NCBI GenBank assembly: GCA_947489325.1
Contig: CANLDA010000012.1
Span: 48,617 to 112,616 of the forward strand
DNA from: an uncultured Paracoccaceae bacterium
Lineage (GTDB): Bacteria > Pseudomonadota > Alphaproteobacteria > Rhodobacterales > Rhodobacteraceae
Direction: 5' to 3'
Length of the DNA stretch: 64,000 nucleotides
Below the pieces are notes generated by a model, which worked only from the letters and a program-made list of their open reading frames with translations, made no database searches and was not told where the DNA came from. Shown here piece after piece: positions 27,003-34,573 of this stretch (positions are counted from its first letter, which is position 1; each line of letters opens with the position of its first letter). A program made the position numbers and the translations under genes.

Positions 27003-27599
27003 ATGGCAAAGCAGAGACCGGAACCAGATTTGGATCGTGAGTTGGACGACTTGCCACAAGCACTGCGTTGGCGCGAGTGGATGCGCCGGGTAGAGGTCGT
27101 GTTGTTTGCCTCTGCCACACCAGTGTCACGTGAAGATCTGGCGCGCGTCGTCGGCCATAAGGTATCTGTCGATCTGGTGCTTGATGACCTGCAAGCAGAT
27201 TTGACAGACCGCCCCTATGAGGTTGTCAAAGTGGCAGATGGGTGGCTTCTTAGAACACGTCCTGCCTATGGCTCGGTGATCCGTGCGGCAGCAGATATTG
27301 GGATGCAAACACTTGACTTAAATGAATTTGATGTCGCGGTAATGCTCGCCATTGCCTATCACCAACCAATCACCCGCGACGGGTTGAAAAACATTTTTGG
27401 TAAAGACATCAGCCGGGATTTGATTGGCCGCTTGCATGATCGCAATCTTATCGCCACCGGGCCGCGCAGCCCACGGCGGGGCGCACCATACACGTTTGTG
27501 ACAACACATCAGTTTCTTAAGACGTTTGATCTGCAATCTTTGCGTGATCTTCCAGATCGAGAACAATTGGATGATGCGGGTGTTGGCGTCTCTGGATAA
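27003..27599 (+). CDS. ScpB-like winged-helix protein
   Basis: 198-residue protein with the tandem winged-helix pattern of ScpB, the SMC-condensin accessory subunit: RVEVVLFASATPVSREDLARVVG (about 25-50), YEVVKVADGWLLRTRPAYG, then FDVAVMLAIAYHQPITRDGLKNIFGKDIS and RDLIGRLHDRNLIATGPRSPRRGAPYTFVTT. No ScpA gene is adjacent; the partner is DUF1403. It is therefore more likely a paralogue than the housekeeping ScpB. Start chosen at ATG 27003; ATG 26991 is in frame but overlaps the previous gene by 11 bases. Confidence 0.78.
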   Translation: MAKQRPEPDLDRELDDLPQALRWREWMRRVEVVLFASATPVSREDLARVVGHKVSVDLVLDDLQADLTDRPYEVVKVADGWLLRTRPAYGSVIRAAADIGMQTLDLNEFDVAVMLAIAYHQPITRDGLKNIFGKDISRDLIGRLHDRNLIATGPRSPRRGAPYTFVTTHQFLKTFDLQSLRDLPDREQLDDAGVGVSG

Positions 27600-27602
27600 G
27601 GC

Positions 27603-27923
27603 TTATCCGCAGTTGGCTAAGGTTTCGGATCTCACCCAACCATGTGGCCCACTTTGCCATATGTTTTCTTGGGTTGGATCATGTCTGACCCATGTCCATC
27701 CTTCTGCTTGGGTAGGGGCAAAATCAGAATCGGGCCAGCGTACGATATCGCCAATTGGTATCATGCCAAGGATGTCTGAGGTTTCATCAGGGTGCTGAAA
27801 CAGAGGCACGCTTATGCTTCCCTTGTCGCCAGTCACAATTTCACATCCAACTGTGGCTTGGGCGGATGTACCTGTGAGGAAACCCACCAAAGTACAAGCC
27901 ATAAGATACGTTGGGTGTCTCAT
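27603..27923 (-). CDS. Exported SH3-like domain protein
   Basis: 106-residue protein with a signal peptide (LMACTLVGFLTGTSAQA). The mature part resembles a bacterial SH3 fold: VPLFQHPDETSDILGMIPIGDIVRW and GWTWVRHDPTQENIWQSGPHGWVRSETLANC, a pattern common in periplasmic cell-wall-associated SH3 domains. Two cysteines at the two ends (Gly-Cys-Glu after the signal, and the penultimate Cys) could pair. ATG 27923 is preceded by GGAGGTT at a good distance, which rules out the longer upstream frame. It faces the ScpB-like gene tail to tail with 3 bases between. Confidence 0.75.
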   Translation of the reverse strand: MRHPTYLMACTLVGFLTGTSAQATVGCEIVTGDKGSISVPLFQHPDETSDILGMIPIGDIVRWPDSDFAPTQAEGWTWVRHDPTQENIWQSGPHGWVRSETLANCG

Positions 27924-27963
27924 CGATAACCTCCATTTGATGGTGCGTTTGTGATCGCTTGGT

Positions 27964-28677
27964 TCAACCAAAAATATATCCAATGCCCCGCACGGTTCGG
28001 ATCACCTCGGGTTTGGCGGGGTTATGTTCGATTTTGCGGCGCAGGCGGGAAATGCGCAGGTCGATAGAGCGGTCAAACGGCTCCCATCCGCGCCCATGTG
28101 CCAGTTCTAAAAGTTGATCTCGCGTCAGCACGCGCCCCTTATGGTCGACAAACACCCGCAAGAGGCTGAACTCCATCGCGGTGACGGCAATCTCCTCCCC
28201 ATTCGGTGCAAACAGGCGCGCGGCGGACAGGTCTATTTGGCAATCGCCAAATGGCACCATTTCTGAAGCCGACCTGTCTTTGGATGGTGCGCCACCAGCA
28301 ATATCGCGTGCGCGTAATGCTGCCTTGCACCTTGCCTCCAGCTCGCGCAGGTCAACTGGTTTCCCCAGATAATCATCTGCGCCCATTTCAAGGCCGACCA
28401 CACGGTCAATCACTTCGGCGGCTGCTGTCAGCATGATTACGGGCACTGTGGTTTCTGTCCGCAAGCGACGCAGCGCACTTAGACCATCTTCGCCGGGCAT
28501 GTTGATGTCCAAAATGACCAAATCTGGTGGGGTGTTTGATGTCAGTTGCGTAAACAGATCAGACACATTCGCCGCCTGCATCATGTCAAAACCACGCTCG
28601 CTTAGATATTCCACGACCATCTCGCGCAGATGAGGTTCATCATCACAAATCAGGATGCGTTTGTCGGTGTTATGCAT
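27964..28677 (-). CDS. OmpR-family response regulator
   Basis: 237-residue DNA-binding response regulator. The receiver domain has the acidic pair at 12-13 (CDDEPH), the phosphoacceptor Asp57 (LVILDINMPGEDG), and the lysine in GADDYLGKPVDLREL near 105. The winged-helix output domain (about 140-235) has EFSLLRVFVDHKGRVLTRDQLL and RSIDLRISRLRRKIEHNP, ending in TVRGIGYIFG. ATG 28677 overlaps the end of the histidine kinase gene by 8 bases, so the two are translated together and are a cognate pair. It may bind the TTGTATCA tandem repeats seen upstream of the kinase and inside the secreted-protein cluster; that is inference. Confidence 0.92.
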   Translation of the reverse strand: MHNTDKRILICDDEPHLREMVVEYLSERGFDMMQAANVSDLFTQLTSNTPPDLVILDINMPGEDGLSALRRLRTETTVPVIMLTAAAEVIDRVVGLEMGADDYLGKPVDLRELEARCKAALRARDIAGGAPSKDRSASEMVPFGDCQIDLSAARLFAPNGEEIAVTAMEFSLLRVFVDHKGRVLTRDQLLELAHGRGWEPFDRSIDLRISRLRRKIEHNPAKPEVIRTVRGIGYIFG

Positions 28678-30550
28678 CAGGCATGTCCTTTGCCCGCTGG
28701 GAAAGAGTTTCGATGAAGGCAATCAGATTGTGTGGCGTAATTGGTTTTTCCAGTGCTGGGCGATTGCTATTTTCAAGAAACTTATGAACTTCGTCGCTCA
28801 TTGCATCGCCGGTGACAAAACCCAACCGTTTCACATGATCAGGACTGAGGCGGCGCACCTCTTTCAGGAACTCTGCTCCATCCATGCCTGGCATGCGCAT
28901 GTCGCTGATTACGGCGTCAAATGTTTGTTTTTGCAAAAGATTTAACGCCTCCAAAGGGGCATTACATGTGGTGACATGATATCCTGCGTCTTGCAGGATG
29001 TCGGAAATAAGTTCGGTTACGCTGACCTCATCGTCAATGCTTAGAACACGCAAACCGGTGTTTTGATCCGGCCGTGTCTGATCCTGTTGTGAAATTTGCG
29101 CGCCTTCATCCGATGCTTTGAGGGTAACCTGAAAACAAGCCCCGTGGCCGGGTTGAGAATGAACCAACAGCTTGCCGCCATGGGTATCAATAATGCGGTG
29201 ACAAAAGGCCAGACCAATGCCCGTTCCTGCGCCGACATCCTTGGTGGTAAAGAAAGGTTCGAATATGCGCTTTTGGATGTCATTGGAAATGCCCTCGCCA
29301 TTATCTTGCACATCCACCACAACAGATTTTTTGTCTTCTGACAGGCGCGATATCAGTGTGACCTGGCCGTTCTCTCCAAGGTGGCGCACGGCATGTTCGG
29401 CATTCACAATCAGGTTGGTAAAGACTTGAACAATTTGATCTCCGTCCACTGCGACATGCGGTAAATCAGGCGCAAGATTAAGCCGCAGATCGGCCCCGAT
29501 GCTGCGCAATCCGTAGCCTGCGACTTCAACCGCGATTTCTAATAATTCGTTGATGGAACAGTGTTCGATCTCAGTGGGTCGTTGCCGTGCCATTGCCAGA
29601 AAGGTGCGCACGATACGCGTGCATCTTTCGGCGGCCTGTCCGATCCGTTCGACCCGGCGTTGCAAGACGGGGTCATCCATTTTGTCCTGCAACATCAGAG
29701 CATAGCCAACCACAATGGACAAAGGATTGTTTAACTCATGGGCGACGCCGGCCAATAAGGCGCCAAGCGCAGACAGCTTTTCGTTTTGCAAGGCCAGCTC
29801 TCGTTGTTTCTCCAATTCTGCCTGCATGGCGTAATGTTCGGTCATGTCTCGCGTGGACGACACGATGACCTTTTCCCCCTTCAGATCAATCACCCGCGCA
29901 GAGGTTAACCCCTCCATGATGCTGCCGTCCTGTTTGCGAAACCGCACCGGGTAATTGTCGAGATGTCCCGTGGGTAACAGATCTTTCAAATAGGTTTGGC
30001 GGTGCTCTGGGCTTAGAAAAAACCCAAGTGTTGTCGTCAGATCACCAAACCGTTCGCGTGAGGCTGGTGGGCAATAGATGATCTTGCCATCATCGACACG
30101 TGACACAAGAAATGGCGTCGGGGAGGCCTCGACAATCGTGTGGATCAGCAAATCCGCCTCTTCTTGCGCATGGCTGGTCTGATCCTCGGGGCTGGACATG
30201 GCAAATGGCGTCAACACATAGCTGCGTCCCCCAAATGAATTTCCCATACCACATAAGGTGACGGTGGCTTGCTCCGGCAGGTCCAAAACGATCGGTTTTG
30301 GGCCATTTTGCAGCGTCTGAATGGCCTGCTTAGCAGAGCAAACCCCGTCCGGCCCAATGATGCGAATGCCATAAGAAAAAATATCCTCAAGGCAGGCCTG
30401 TTCCATCACGTCAGGGGATGTAGGAAACGGCAGACCCGCAGGCATGGATTTGTTCCAATCTGTCAGCACCCCTTGACAGTCAAACGCCAAAAATCCGGTG
30501 CTTAATCGGGAATTGGTGTCGAGATTGGAAACTGATTTTAGCGGTGACAT
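28670..30550 (-). CDS. Hybrid histidine kinase with PAS-like sensor and C-terminal receiver
   Basis: 626-residue soluble hybrid kinase. No membrane helix is visible, so it senses in the cytoplasm. An N-terminal PAS-like region (about 15-110) is followed by a second PAS (about 130-240, ending EKVIVSSTRDMTEHY). HisKA has His271 in LLAGVAHELNNPLSIVVGY. The ATPase domain shows NLIVNAEHAV (N box), VQDNGEGI and GAGTGIGLAFCH. A receiver domain fills the last 120 residues with Asp550 (ISDMRMPGMDG). The response regulator overlaps its 3' end. A direct repeat and a terminator lie before the gene. Confidence 0.92.
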   Translation of the reverse strand: MSPLKSVSNLDTNSRLSTGFLAFDCQGVLTDWNKSMPAGLPFPTSPDVMEQACLEDIFSYGIRIIGPDGVCSAKQAIQTLQNGPKPIVLDLPEQATVTLCGMGNSFGGRSYVLTPFAMSSPEDQTSHAQEEADLLIHTIVEASPTPFLVSRVDDGKIIYCPPASRERFGDLTTTLGFFLSPEHRQTYLKDLLPTGHLDNYPVRFRKQDGSIMEGLTSARVIDLKGEKVIVSSTRDMTEHYAMQAELEKQRELALQNEKLSALGALLAGVAHELNNPLSIVVGYALMLQDKMDDPVLQRRVERIGQAAERCTRIVRTFLAMARQRPTEIEHCSINELLEIAVEVAGYGLRSIGADLRLNLAPDLPHVAVDGDQIVQVFTNLIVNAEHAVRHLGENGQVTLISRLSEDKKSVVVDVQDNGEGISNDIQKRIFEPFFTTKDVGAGTGIGLAFCHRIIDTHGGKLLVHSQPGHGACFQVTLKASDEGAQISQQDQTRPDQNTGLRVLSIDDEVSVTELISDILQDAGYHVTTCNAPLEALNLLQKQTFDAVISDMRMPGMDGAEFLKEVRRLSPDHVKRLGFVTGDAMSDEVHKFLENSNRPALEKPITPHNLIAFIETLSQRAKDMPDA

Positions 30551-30626
30551 GACGATTTAATCCCAATTGGCCAAGGTCAGTGTGCCAAGCATACGTATCT
30601 GCCTGACGTCGCCAAGCCTTTGCTTT

Positions 30627-30644
30627 TGTATCAATTGTATCAGA
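30627..30644. repeat. Tandem TTGTATCA repeat upstream of the histidine kinase gene
   Basis: Two perfect copies of TTGTATCA, one base apart, so the period is 9. The second copy plus flank (AATTGTATCAG) is repeated at 31942 and 37702. It sits 77 bases before the kinase start, downstream of the terminator of the preceding gene. It is read as a probable protein-binding site. Confidence 0.6.
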
Positions 30645-30670
30645 ACACATCCATTTGCGTCTGCCCCAAA

Positions 30671-30700
30671 CAACAAAAGACCCCCTCTTTGCAGAAGGGG
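30671..30700 (-). terminator. Terminator-like hairpin after the 338-aa secreted protein gene
   Basis: On the minus strand a short GC stem (CCCC.. ..GGGG with one further pair) is followed by TCTTTTGTTGTTT. It lies about 60 bases beyond the stop of the gene at 30762. The stem is only about five pairs, so the call is moderate. Confidence 0.45.
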
Positions 30701-30761
30701 CCGTATTGATGCATCAAGAGTTTGGGGACAGGCCTGATGCAATCTGGGTTAATGTCCTTTC

Positions 30762-31778
30762 TTAGTTAAGTTTCAGAGTTTTGACTTTCCCGGTGGTTGG
30801 CTTTTTCTGGTACCCACCAGTGCCGGAACTTGGGCCTTTGCAATTCATGGAATATTGCGCCGGGTTGGATTGGAACTTGGGCGAAACCCCTTCGATGCGA
30901 ACCCAGCCAAGCTCTTTACCGGGGCCATTTGGAATATCCCAGTCATGCTTCACTACGGCGATTTTGTTGGCTTTGGTTTTGGTGGTGAGCACGTTGCTTT
31001 TGTGGCCCGTGTTGTGAACAAAGCGGTATTTGATTGTCGCATTTGCACGGTTCGTTGAAATCGCGGTTGTTGTTTTGATTTTGCACGCGCCACTGGGTGG
31101 GGCAACTTCTTGCAGTTGCAGGGTTGCTTTCATCACTTCGACATTTGTCGCATAGCCACCGTTTGCCTGTGGAATGCTGGGGCCGGAATGCTTGGCACAA
31201 CGGACCTTCAGAATGTAGTCAGGCATCGATTCGAACACTTGCTGATTAGACCCTGAACCTTTGGCATCTACATCAAAATCTGCGGAAACCCGAAAACTTA
31301 CCTCGTGGTCCTGCGCAAAAATTTGGTTGTTTGATTGCCCTTGATTGCGCAACCCCGCGGCCTTGAAGTTACACATGCCAACCGCTGCATCCTTAATGGC
31401 GCCAACGCTCACTGGAACATTCAAAATCGTGTCAATCTCACTGGGTCGATTGCCTACCGAATATGATTTGGATTGTTTGTACCACTGCATACCAGGCACA
31501 TTGTGAGCGATACCAAAATTGTTTTCAAATTTGGGTTGAACCCACCAGCTTTTAATTTTCCCAAACGTGCCGGTGTCAAACTCAAAGTCTACACGAACGT
31601 TCACATGTCCTTTGTTTTGAAGAACAGTATAGTTTTGCCCATTGTTCAATACGGTCAGTGTGGATGGGTTTGCAGAAATAACCTGAACCGAACCCGTATC
31701 TGCCTGTGCCGACGTAGAAATGCCCGCAAACAGAGCTGTTGCAGTTAGAATGGTTGTGATTGAATTCATGCGTTTCAT
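30762..31778 (-). CDS. Secreted protein of unknown function, 338 aa
   Basis: I do not recognise the family. A signal peptide (TILTATALFAGISTSAQA) is followed by a beta-rich sequence with about five cysteines, for example MCNFKAAG, VRCAKHSG, GACKIKTTT and SMNCKG, so disulfides are likely. Text such as GQNYTVLQNKGHVNVRVDFEFDTG and YRFVHNTGHKSNVLTTKTKANKI suggests Ig-like folds. The C-terminus is lysine-rich (GYQKKPTTGKVKTLKLN). AAAGGA precedes the ATG. It is a single-gene unit with its own promoter-like element (31818-31844), shared with the 131-aa gene at 37727, and lies directly downstream of the subtilase operon. Confidence 0.78.
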   Translation of the reverse strand: MKRMNSITTILTATALFAGISTSAQADTGSVQVISANPSTLTVLNNGQNYTVLQNKGHVNVRVDFEFDTGTFGKIKSWWVQPKFENNFGIAHNVPGMQWYKQSKSYSVGNRPSEIDTILNVPVSVGAIKDAAVGMCNFKAAGLRNQGQSNNQIFAQDHEVSFRVSADFDVDAKGSGSNQQVFESMPDYILKVRCAKHSGPSIPQANGGYATNVEVMKATLQLQEVAPPSGACKIKTTTAISTNRANATIKYRFVHNTGHKSNVLTTKTKANKIAVVKHDWDIPNGPGKELGWVRIEGVSPKFQSNPAQYSMNCKGPSSGTGGYQKKPTTGKVKTLKLN

Positions 31779-31817
31779 TGTACGTATCCTTTAGCTTTTC
31801 ATTTGCTTCTGATTGTT

Positions 31818-31844
31818 GGTCGCGTGGGGGCGGCAAATGGTTCA
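31818..31844 (-). promoter_or_regulatory. ECF-type promoter element upstream of the 338-aa protein gene
   Basis: Read on the minus strand: an A-tract, GTTT, then TGAACC (31844-31839), 16 bases, then CGACC (31822-31818), 40 bases before the start codon. The same two boxes with the same spacing lie before the 131-aa gene (38159-38185). The form agrees with ECF sigma promoters (AAC-containing -35), and an ECF sigma gene is in the cluster. No transcript data support it. Confidence 0.6.
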
Positions 31845-31941
31845 AAACTTTTTTGTTTTTCTCAAAACATCAAAAAACACTGAGGTATGGTACGCATTGA
31901 TAAGGCCCGAACGTGTCTGCAAGACGTCAAGGCAATAAGAA

Positions 31942-31960
31942 AATTGTATCAGTTGTGTCT
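31942..31960. repeat. Tandem TTGTATCA-type repeat downstream of the subtilase gene
   Basis: TTGTATCA, one base, then TTGTGTCT (six of eight matching), the same 9-base period as at 30627. It lies between the subtilase stop and the promoter of the 338-aa gene, about 100 bases before the -35-like box. Confidence 0.5.
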
Positions 31961-31967
31961 AAGGGGC

Positions 31968-33392
31968 TTAGCGACGGCAGGTCTGAGTTTGCACCAAGCC
32001 GTGGCCGAATTTGGAATCACGGCCAGTTGGTCCAAGATCAAGAACGCCACGACGCAGGGTTTGGCGTGCAGTTGCCAGCGAAAGGCCACTGCGTGCGGCC
32101 TGCCGTGCAAGCAATGCCGTCACAATTGGGGCAGCATATGAGGTGCCGGAACGGTATCCGCCACCTGACCCTTTGGCGGCCCAAACATCCACGCCGGGGG
32201 CCGCAAATTCGATGTGTTTGCCGCTGTTCGCCTTGCTATAAATGTGCTGTGCGGCATCCACCGCTGTAACTGCGATGGTATCCGGGGATGCGGCTGGCAG
32301 GCGGGGTTTATTGCTGCGTTCATTGCCGGCAGCTGCGACAATCACCATGCCTTTGGTTTTCGCACGTGACAGGATATGCCCAAAGACCCGATTAGGTTGG
32401 CCTGACATCGACATGTTCACAATCCGCACCTTTTTGGTCAATAACCAATCCAGCCCTGCCGCCACGTTTTCCAGCCGTGCACCTTGACCTGTACGCGAAG
32501 AGGCAAAGGCCTCTGCTGCATATATACGCGCGCCGGGGGCAATGCCTGTCAGAGGGCCTGCTGATGGGTGCCCCGCAATTAGCCCGGCCACCGCAGTACC
32601 GTGGTTCGTATCAGTGCGGCGTTCCGAAGGAAGTAAAACGGAGTGACGCACCACCTGTACACCTTTCAATGCCGCGTGTGCGGAATTGACAGGGCCATCA
32701 ATGATCCCAACCGCGACCGTGCGGGGCAGATTGCAAACCTGCCCCGGGGTGTCGCCAATCATAGCCGCCGCATAGAGCCGTGGCCCGGCAGCAAAGCCAT
32801 AGATATGGTGCAAATCAATCACCGCTGTTGGGGCTGCAATGCCCAGCAAAGATCGCGCTTCTGGCAGATCAAGATCGCCCGGAAAGGACAACATCAGCAA
32901 TGTCTGACCTAATTGCGGAATTGCACGGGTGCGCAGCAATGTTGCGCCTTCACCTTCCAGCGCATTGATAGCAGCCTGTGCCTGTGCAGTGGAAACCGTT
33001 ACGATATATTCCGGTGACTTATCTGGCGCTGGCACCACATCACGCGGTGCGCGGGTGCGATTGGCAGAGCTGCTTTGGCACAATGTCACCTCGCCAAGGG
33101 CCACGGCAGGGCGCCCCGGCGTTCCCCATGACAGGTCATAGGTTGTACCCTTGGTTAAGCCGGTTTTTGGCAGTTTGACCCGTACGCGGCTGTTGGACCA
33201 TCCCAGTACCTGCAAGGTCTTGGGTTGTGGTTGGGCAAGAAGATGGATCTCTCCATATTTTGTAGGGCCGAAATTGTCACCGCGAATGGTGACTTCCTGA
33301 TTGGCGTTCACACAACCAGTTGGGGTGATACGATACCCGGCATGCAACAACCCGGGCCAGATCAGAGCGAGGAGAAGAATGAATTTTTTCAT
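31968..33392 (-). CDS. Exported subtilase (S8 family) with N-terminal TIG-like domain
   Basis: 474-residue secreted serine protease. A signal peptide (FILLLALIWPGLLHAG) is followed by a TIG/IPT-like domain (about 20-105, ITPTGCVNANQEVTIRGDNFG), a propeptide-like segment (about 128-200, EYIVTVSTAQAQAAINALEG), and the catalytic domain. The triad is Asp232 (VGIIDGPVN), His264 (NHGTAVAGLIAG) and Ser418 (GTSYAAP); Asn357 (AAAGN) is the oxyanion residue. The aspartate motif DGP differs from the common DTG. GAGGAG precedes ATG 33392, inside the end of the anti-sigma gene, so the two are coupled. It may act on the anti-sigma factor or on the secreted proteins of the cluster; this is inference. Confidence 0.9.
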   Translation of the reverse strand: MKKFILLLALIWPGLLHAGYRITPTGCVNANQEVTIRGDNFGPTKYGEIHLLAQPQPKTLQVLGWSNSRVRVKLPKTGLTKGTTYDLSWGTPGRPAVALGEVTLCQSSSANRTRAPRDVVPAPDKSPEYIVTVSTAQAQAAINALEGEGATLLRTRAIPQLGQTLLMLSFPGDLDLPEARSLLGIAAPTAVIDLHHIYGFAAGPRLYAAAMIGDTPGQVCNLPRTVAVGIIDGPVNSAHAALKGVQVVRHSVLLPSERRTDTNHGTAVAGLIAGHPSAGPLTGIAPGARIYAAEAFASSRTGQGARLENVAAGLDWLLTKKVRIVNMSMSGQPNRVFGHILSRAKTKGMVIVAAAGNERSNKPRLPAASPDTIAVTAVDAAQHIYSKANSGKHIEFAAPGVDVWAAKGSGGGYRSGTSYAAPIVTALLARQAARSGLSLATARQTLRRGVLDLGPTGRDSKFGHGLVQTQTCRR

Positions 33393-33395
33393 GAC

Positions 33396-34010
33396 TCACT
33401 CCTCTTGCTCGGCGCTGTCGACGATGTTTGTCGCGGCGCGCAATTGTTGCAAGGCACGATCAGATGCCGACACGTCCTGTGCTGCAAGTGTATAGATACC
33501 CAAGGCAGATGGACCTGACACAATGGTCAGATCAAGCCGTAGCAACAGTGAACGGATTTCGGCCTCGGTGGCAGTTTCTGCAAATGTCACGGTCAGGGTT
33601 GGCCCCTCTACCGCAGCTTCAGCGCCGCCCCCTGCCAGATCAATGATCTGATCCGGAGCATAAAGAACCGCAGCAGTTTGGATCGCAATCAATGCAATCA
33701 CCGCAGCCGCCGCCCCTTTCCAAAACCCAAGGCGCGTAACCGTGGCTGGGACATTGGTTTGGTTGGGTTCGTTTTCAATGTCGCGCATCAAACGGGCAAG
33801 ACCGAATTCGCCCGGCGTTGCCTGTGGTGTCTGCGCCTGCATTTCAGCGCGCATAGCCTTAAGTGCTGCCAACTCGCCTTGCAACTGAGGGTCTGCTTTG
33901 ACTGCGGCTTCAACGCGCGTCTTTTCGTCACCTTCCAGCGTTCCATTGGCCAGAAACACCAACAGCGCCTGAGTGTCACGATCGTCATGGTCATCAATTG
34001 GGTTGGTCAT
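33396..34010 (-). CDS. Membrane anti-sigma factor with propeptide-like periplasmic domain
   Basis: 204 residues. The N-terminal 80 residues are an acidic, helical anti-sigma domain (DTQALLVFLANGTLEGDEKTRVEAAV) without a zinc-binding Cys/His set. One membrane helix follows (about 95-117). The periplasmic part, about residues 136-200 (TLTVTFAETATEAEIRSLL, then IVSGPSALGIYTLAA, then LQQLRAATNIVDSAE), has the beta-alpha-beta pattern and wording of an I9-type subtilase propeptide. The start overlaps the sigma gene as ATGA, the usual sign of a sigma/anti-sigma pair, and the protease follows. I infer that release of the sigma factor involves the periplasmic domain. Confidence 0.82.
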   Translation of the reverse strand: MTNPIDDHDDRDTQALLVFLANGTLEGDEKTRVEAAVKADPQLQGELAALKAMRAEMQAQTPQATPGEFGLARLMRDIENEPNQTNVPATVTRLGFWKGAAAAVIALIAIQTAAVLYAPDQIIDLAGGGAEAAVEGPTLTVTFAETATEAEIRSLLLRLDLTIVSGPSALGIYTLAAQDVSASDRALQQLRAATNIVDSAEQEE

Positions 34011-34564
34011 GTCGTGGCCTCCTTCATCCGGCCTGACAGGCAACGCAGTAACAACTTCTTAGCATGGAAAATGCGTGTCTTGATGGTGCCTTCTGGTGTG
34101 TCGGCAACGTGTGCAATTTCTCCGTAGCTCATGTCCTCAAAAAAGGCGAGTTCGATGGCGGACCGATGTTCGACCTTCAACTCGTCCATGCAGAACCGCA
34201 GATGTGCCGCCTCTTGTGTGGCATTCAGACAGGCCACCGCATCGGGGCTGTCGTCTTCCAACTCGGGCATATCGTCGGTCACTGTAACGCGACCATGTTT
34301 TCTAAAGTGATCCATTGTCTTCCTGTAGGCTATACCAAAAACCCAGGTCTTGACGGCGGACCGACCTTCGAACTTACCCGCCGAACGCCAGACATCCATA
34401 AAGACCTCATGAAGTATGTCGTTGGCTTCGAACGGATCGTTCAATTTTGATACGATAAATTTGAAAACAGGGCGTTCCATGGCCTTATAAAACGCCGCAA
34501 ACGCCTTTTTGTCGCCATTTGCCATGGCATTCATCAGAAAGGTGAGTTCGGCGTTCGTGCTCAT
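34007..34564 (-). CDS. ECF RNA polymerase sigma factor
   Basis: 185-residue ECF sigma factor. Region 2 spans about 15-85 (FAAFYKAMERPVFKFIVSKL, DILHEVFMDVWRSAGKF and VKTWVFGIAYRKTMDHFRK, with the core-binding and -10-contacting helices). Region 4 spans about 120-175 (RFCMDELKVEHRSAIELAFFEDMSYGEIAHVADTPEGTIKTRIFHAKKLL, with its helix-turn-helix at YGEIAH to GTIKTR). It is the third gene of a five-gene unit: barrel protein, secreted protein, sigma, anti-sigma, subtilase. The likely targets are the two promoters with TGAACC, 16 bases, CGACC. Confidence 0.93.
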   Translation of the reverse strand: MSTNAELTFLMNAMANGDKKAFAAFYKAMERPVFKFIVSKLNDPFEANDILHEVFMDVWRSAGKFEGRSAVKTWVFGIAYRKTMDHFRKHGRVTVTDDMPELEDDSPDAVACLNATQEAAHLRFCMDELKVEHRSAIELAFFEDMSYGEIAHVADTPEGTIKTRIFHAKKLLLRCLSGRMKEATT

Positions 34565-34573
34565 TGGGTGCCT

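Noticed and set aside
27594..27608. GGATAAG-G-CTTATCC at the ScpB/SH3 gene junction as a terminator
   Set aside because: The loop would be a single base and there is no T-run; a real hairpin of this form is unlikely.
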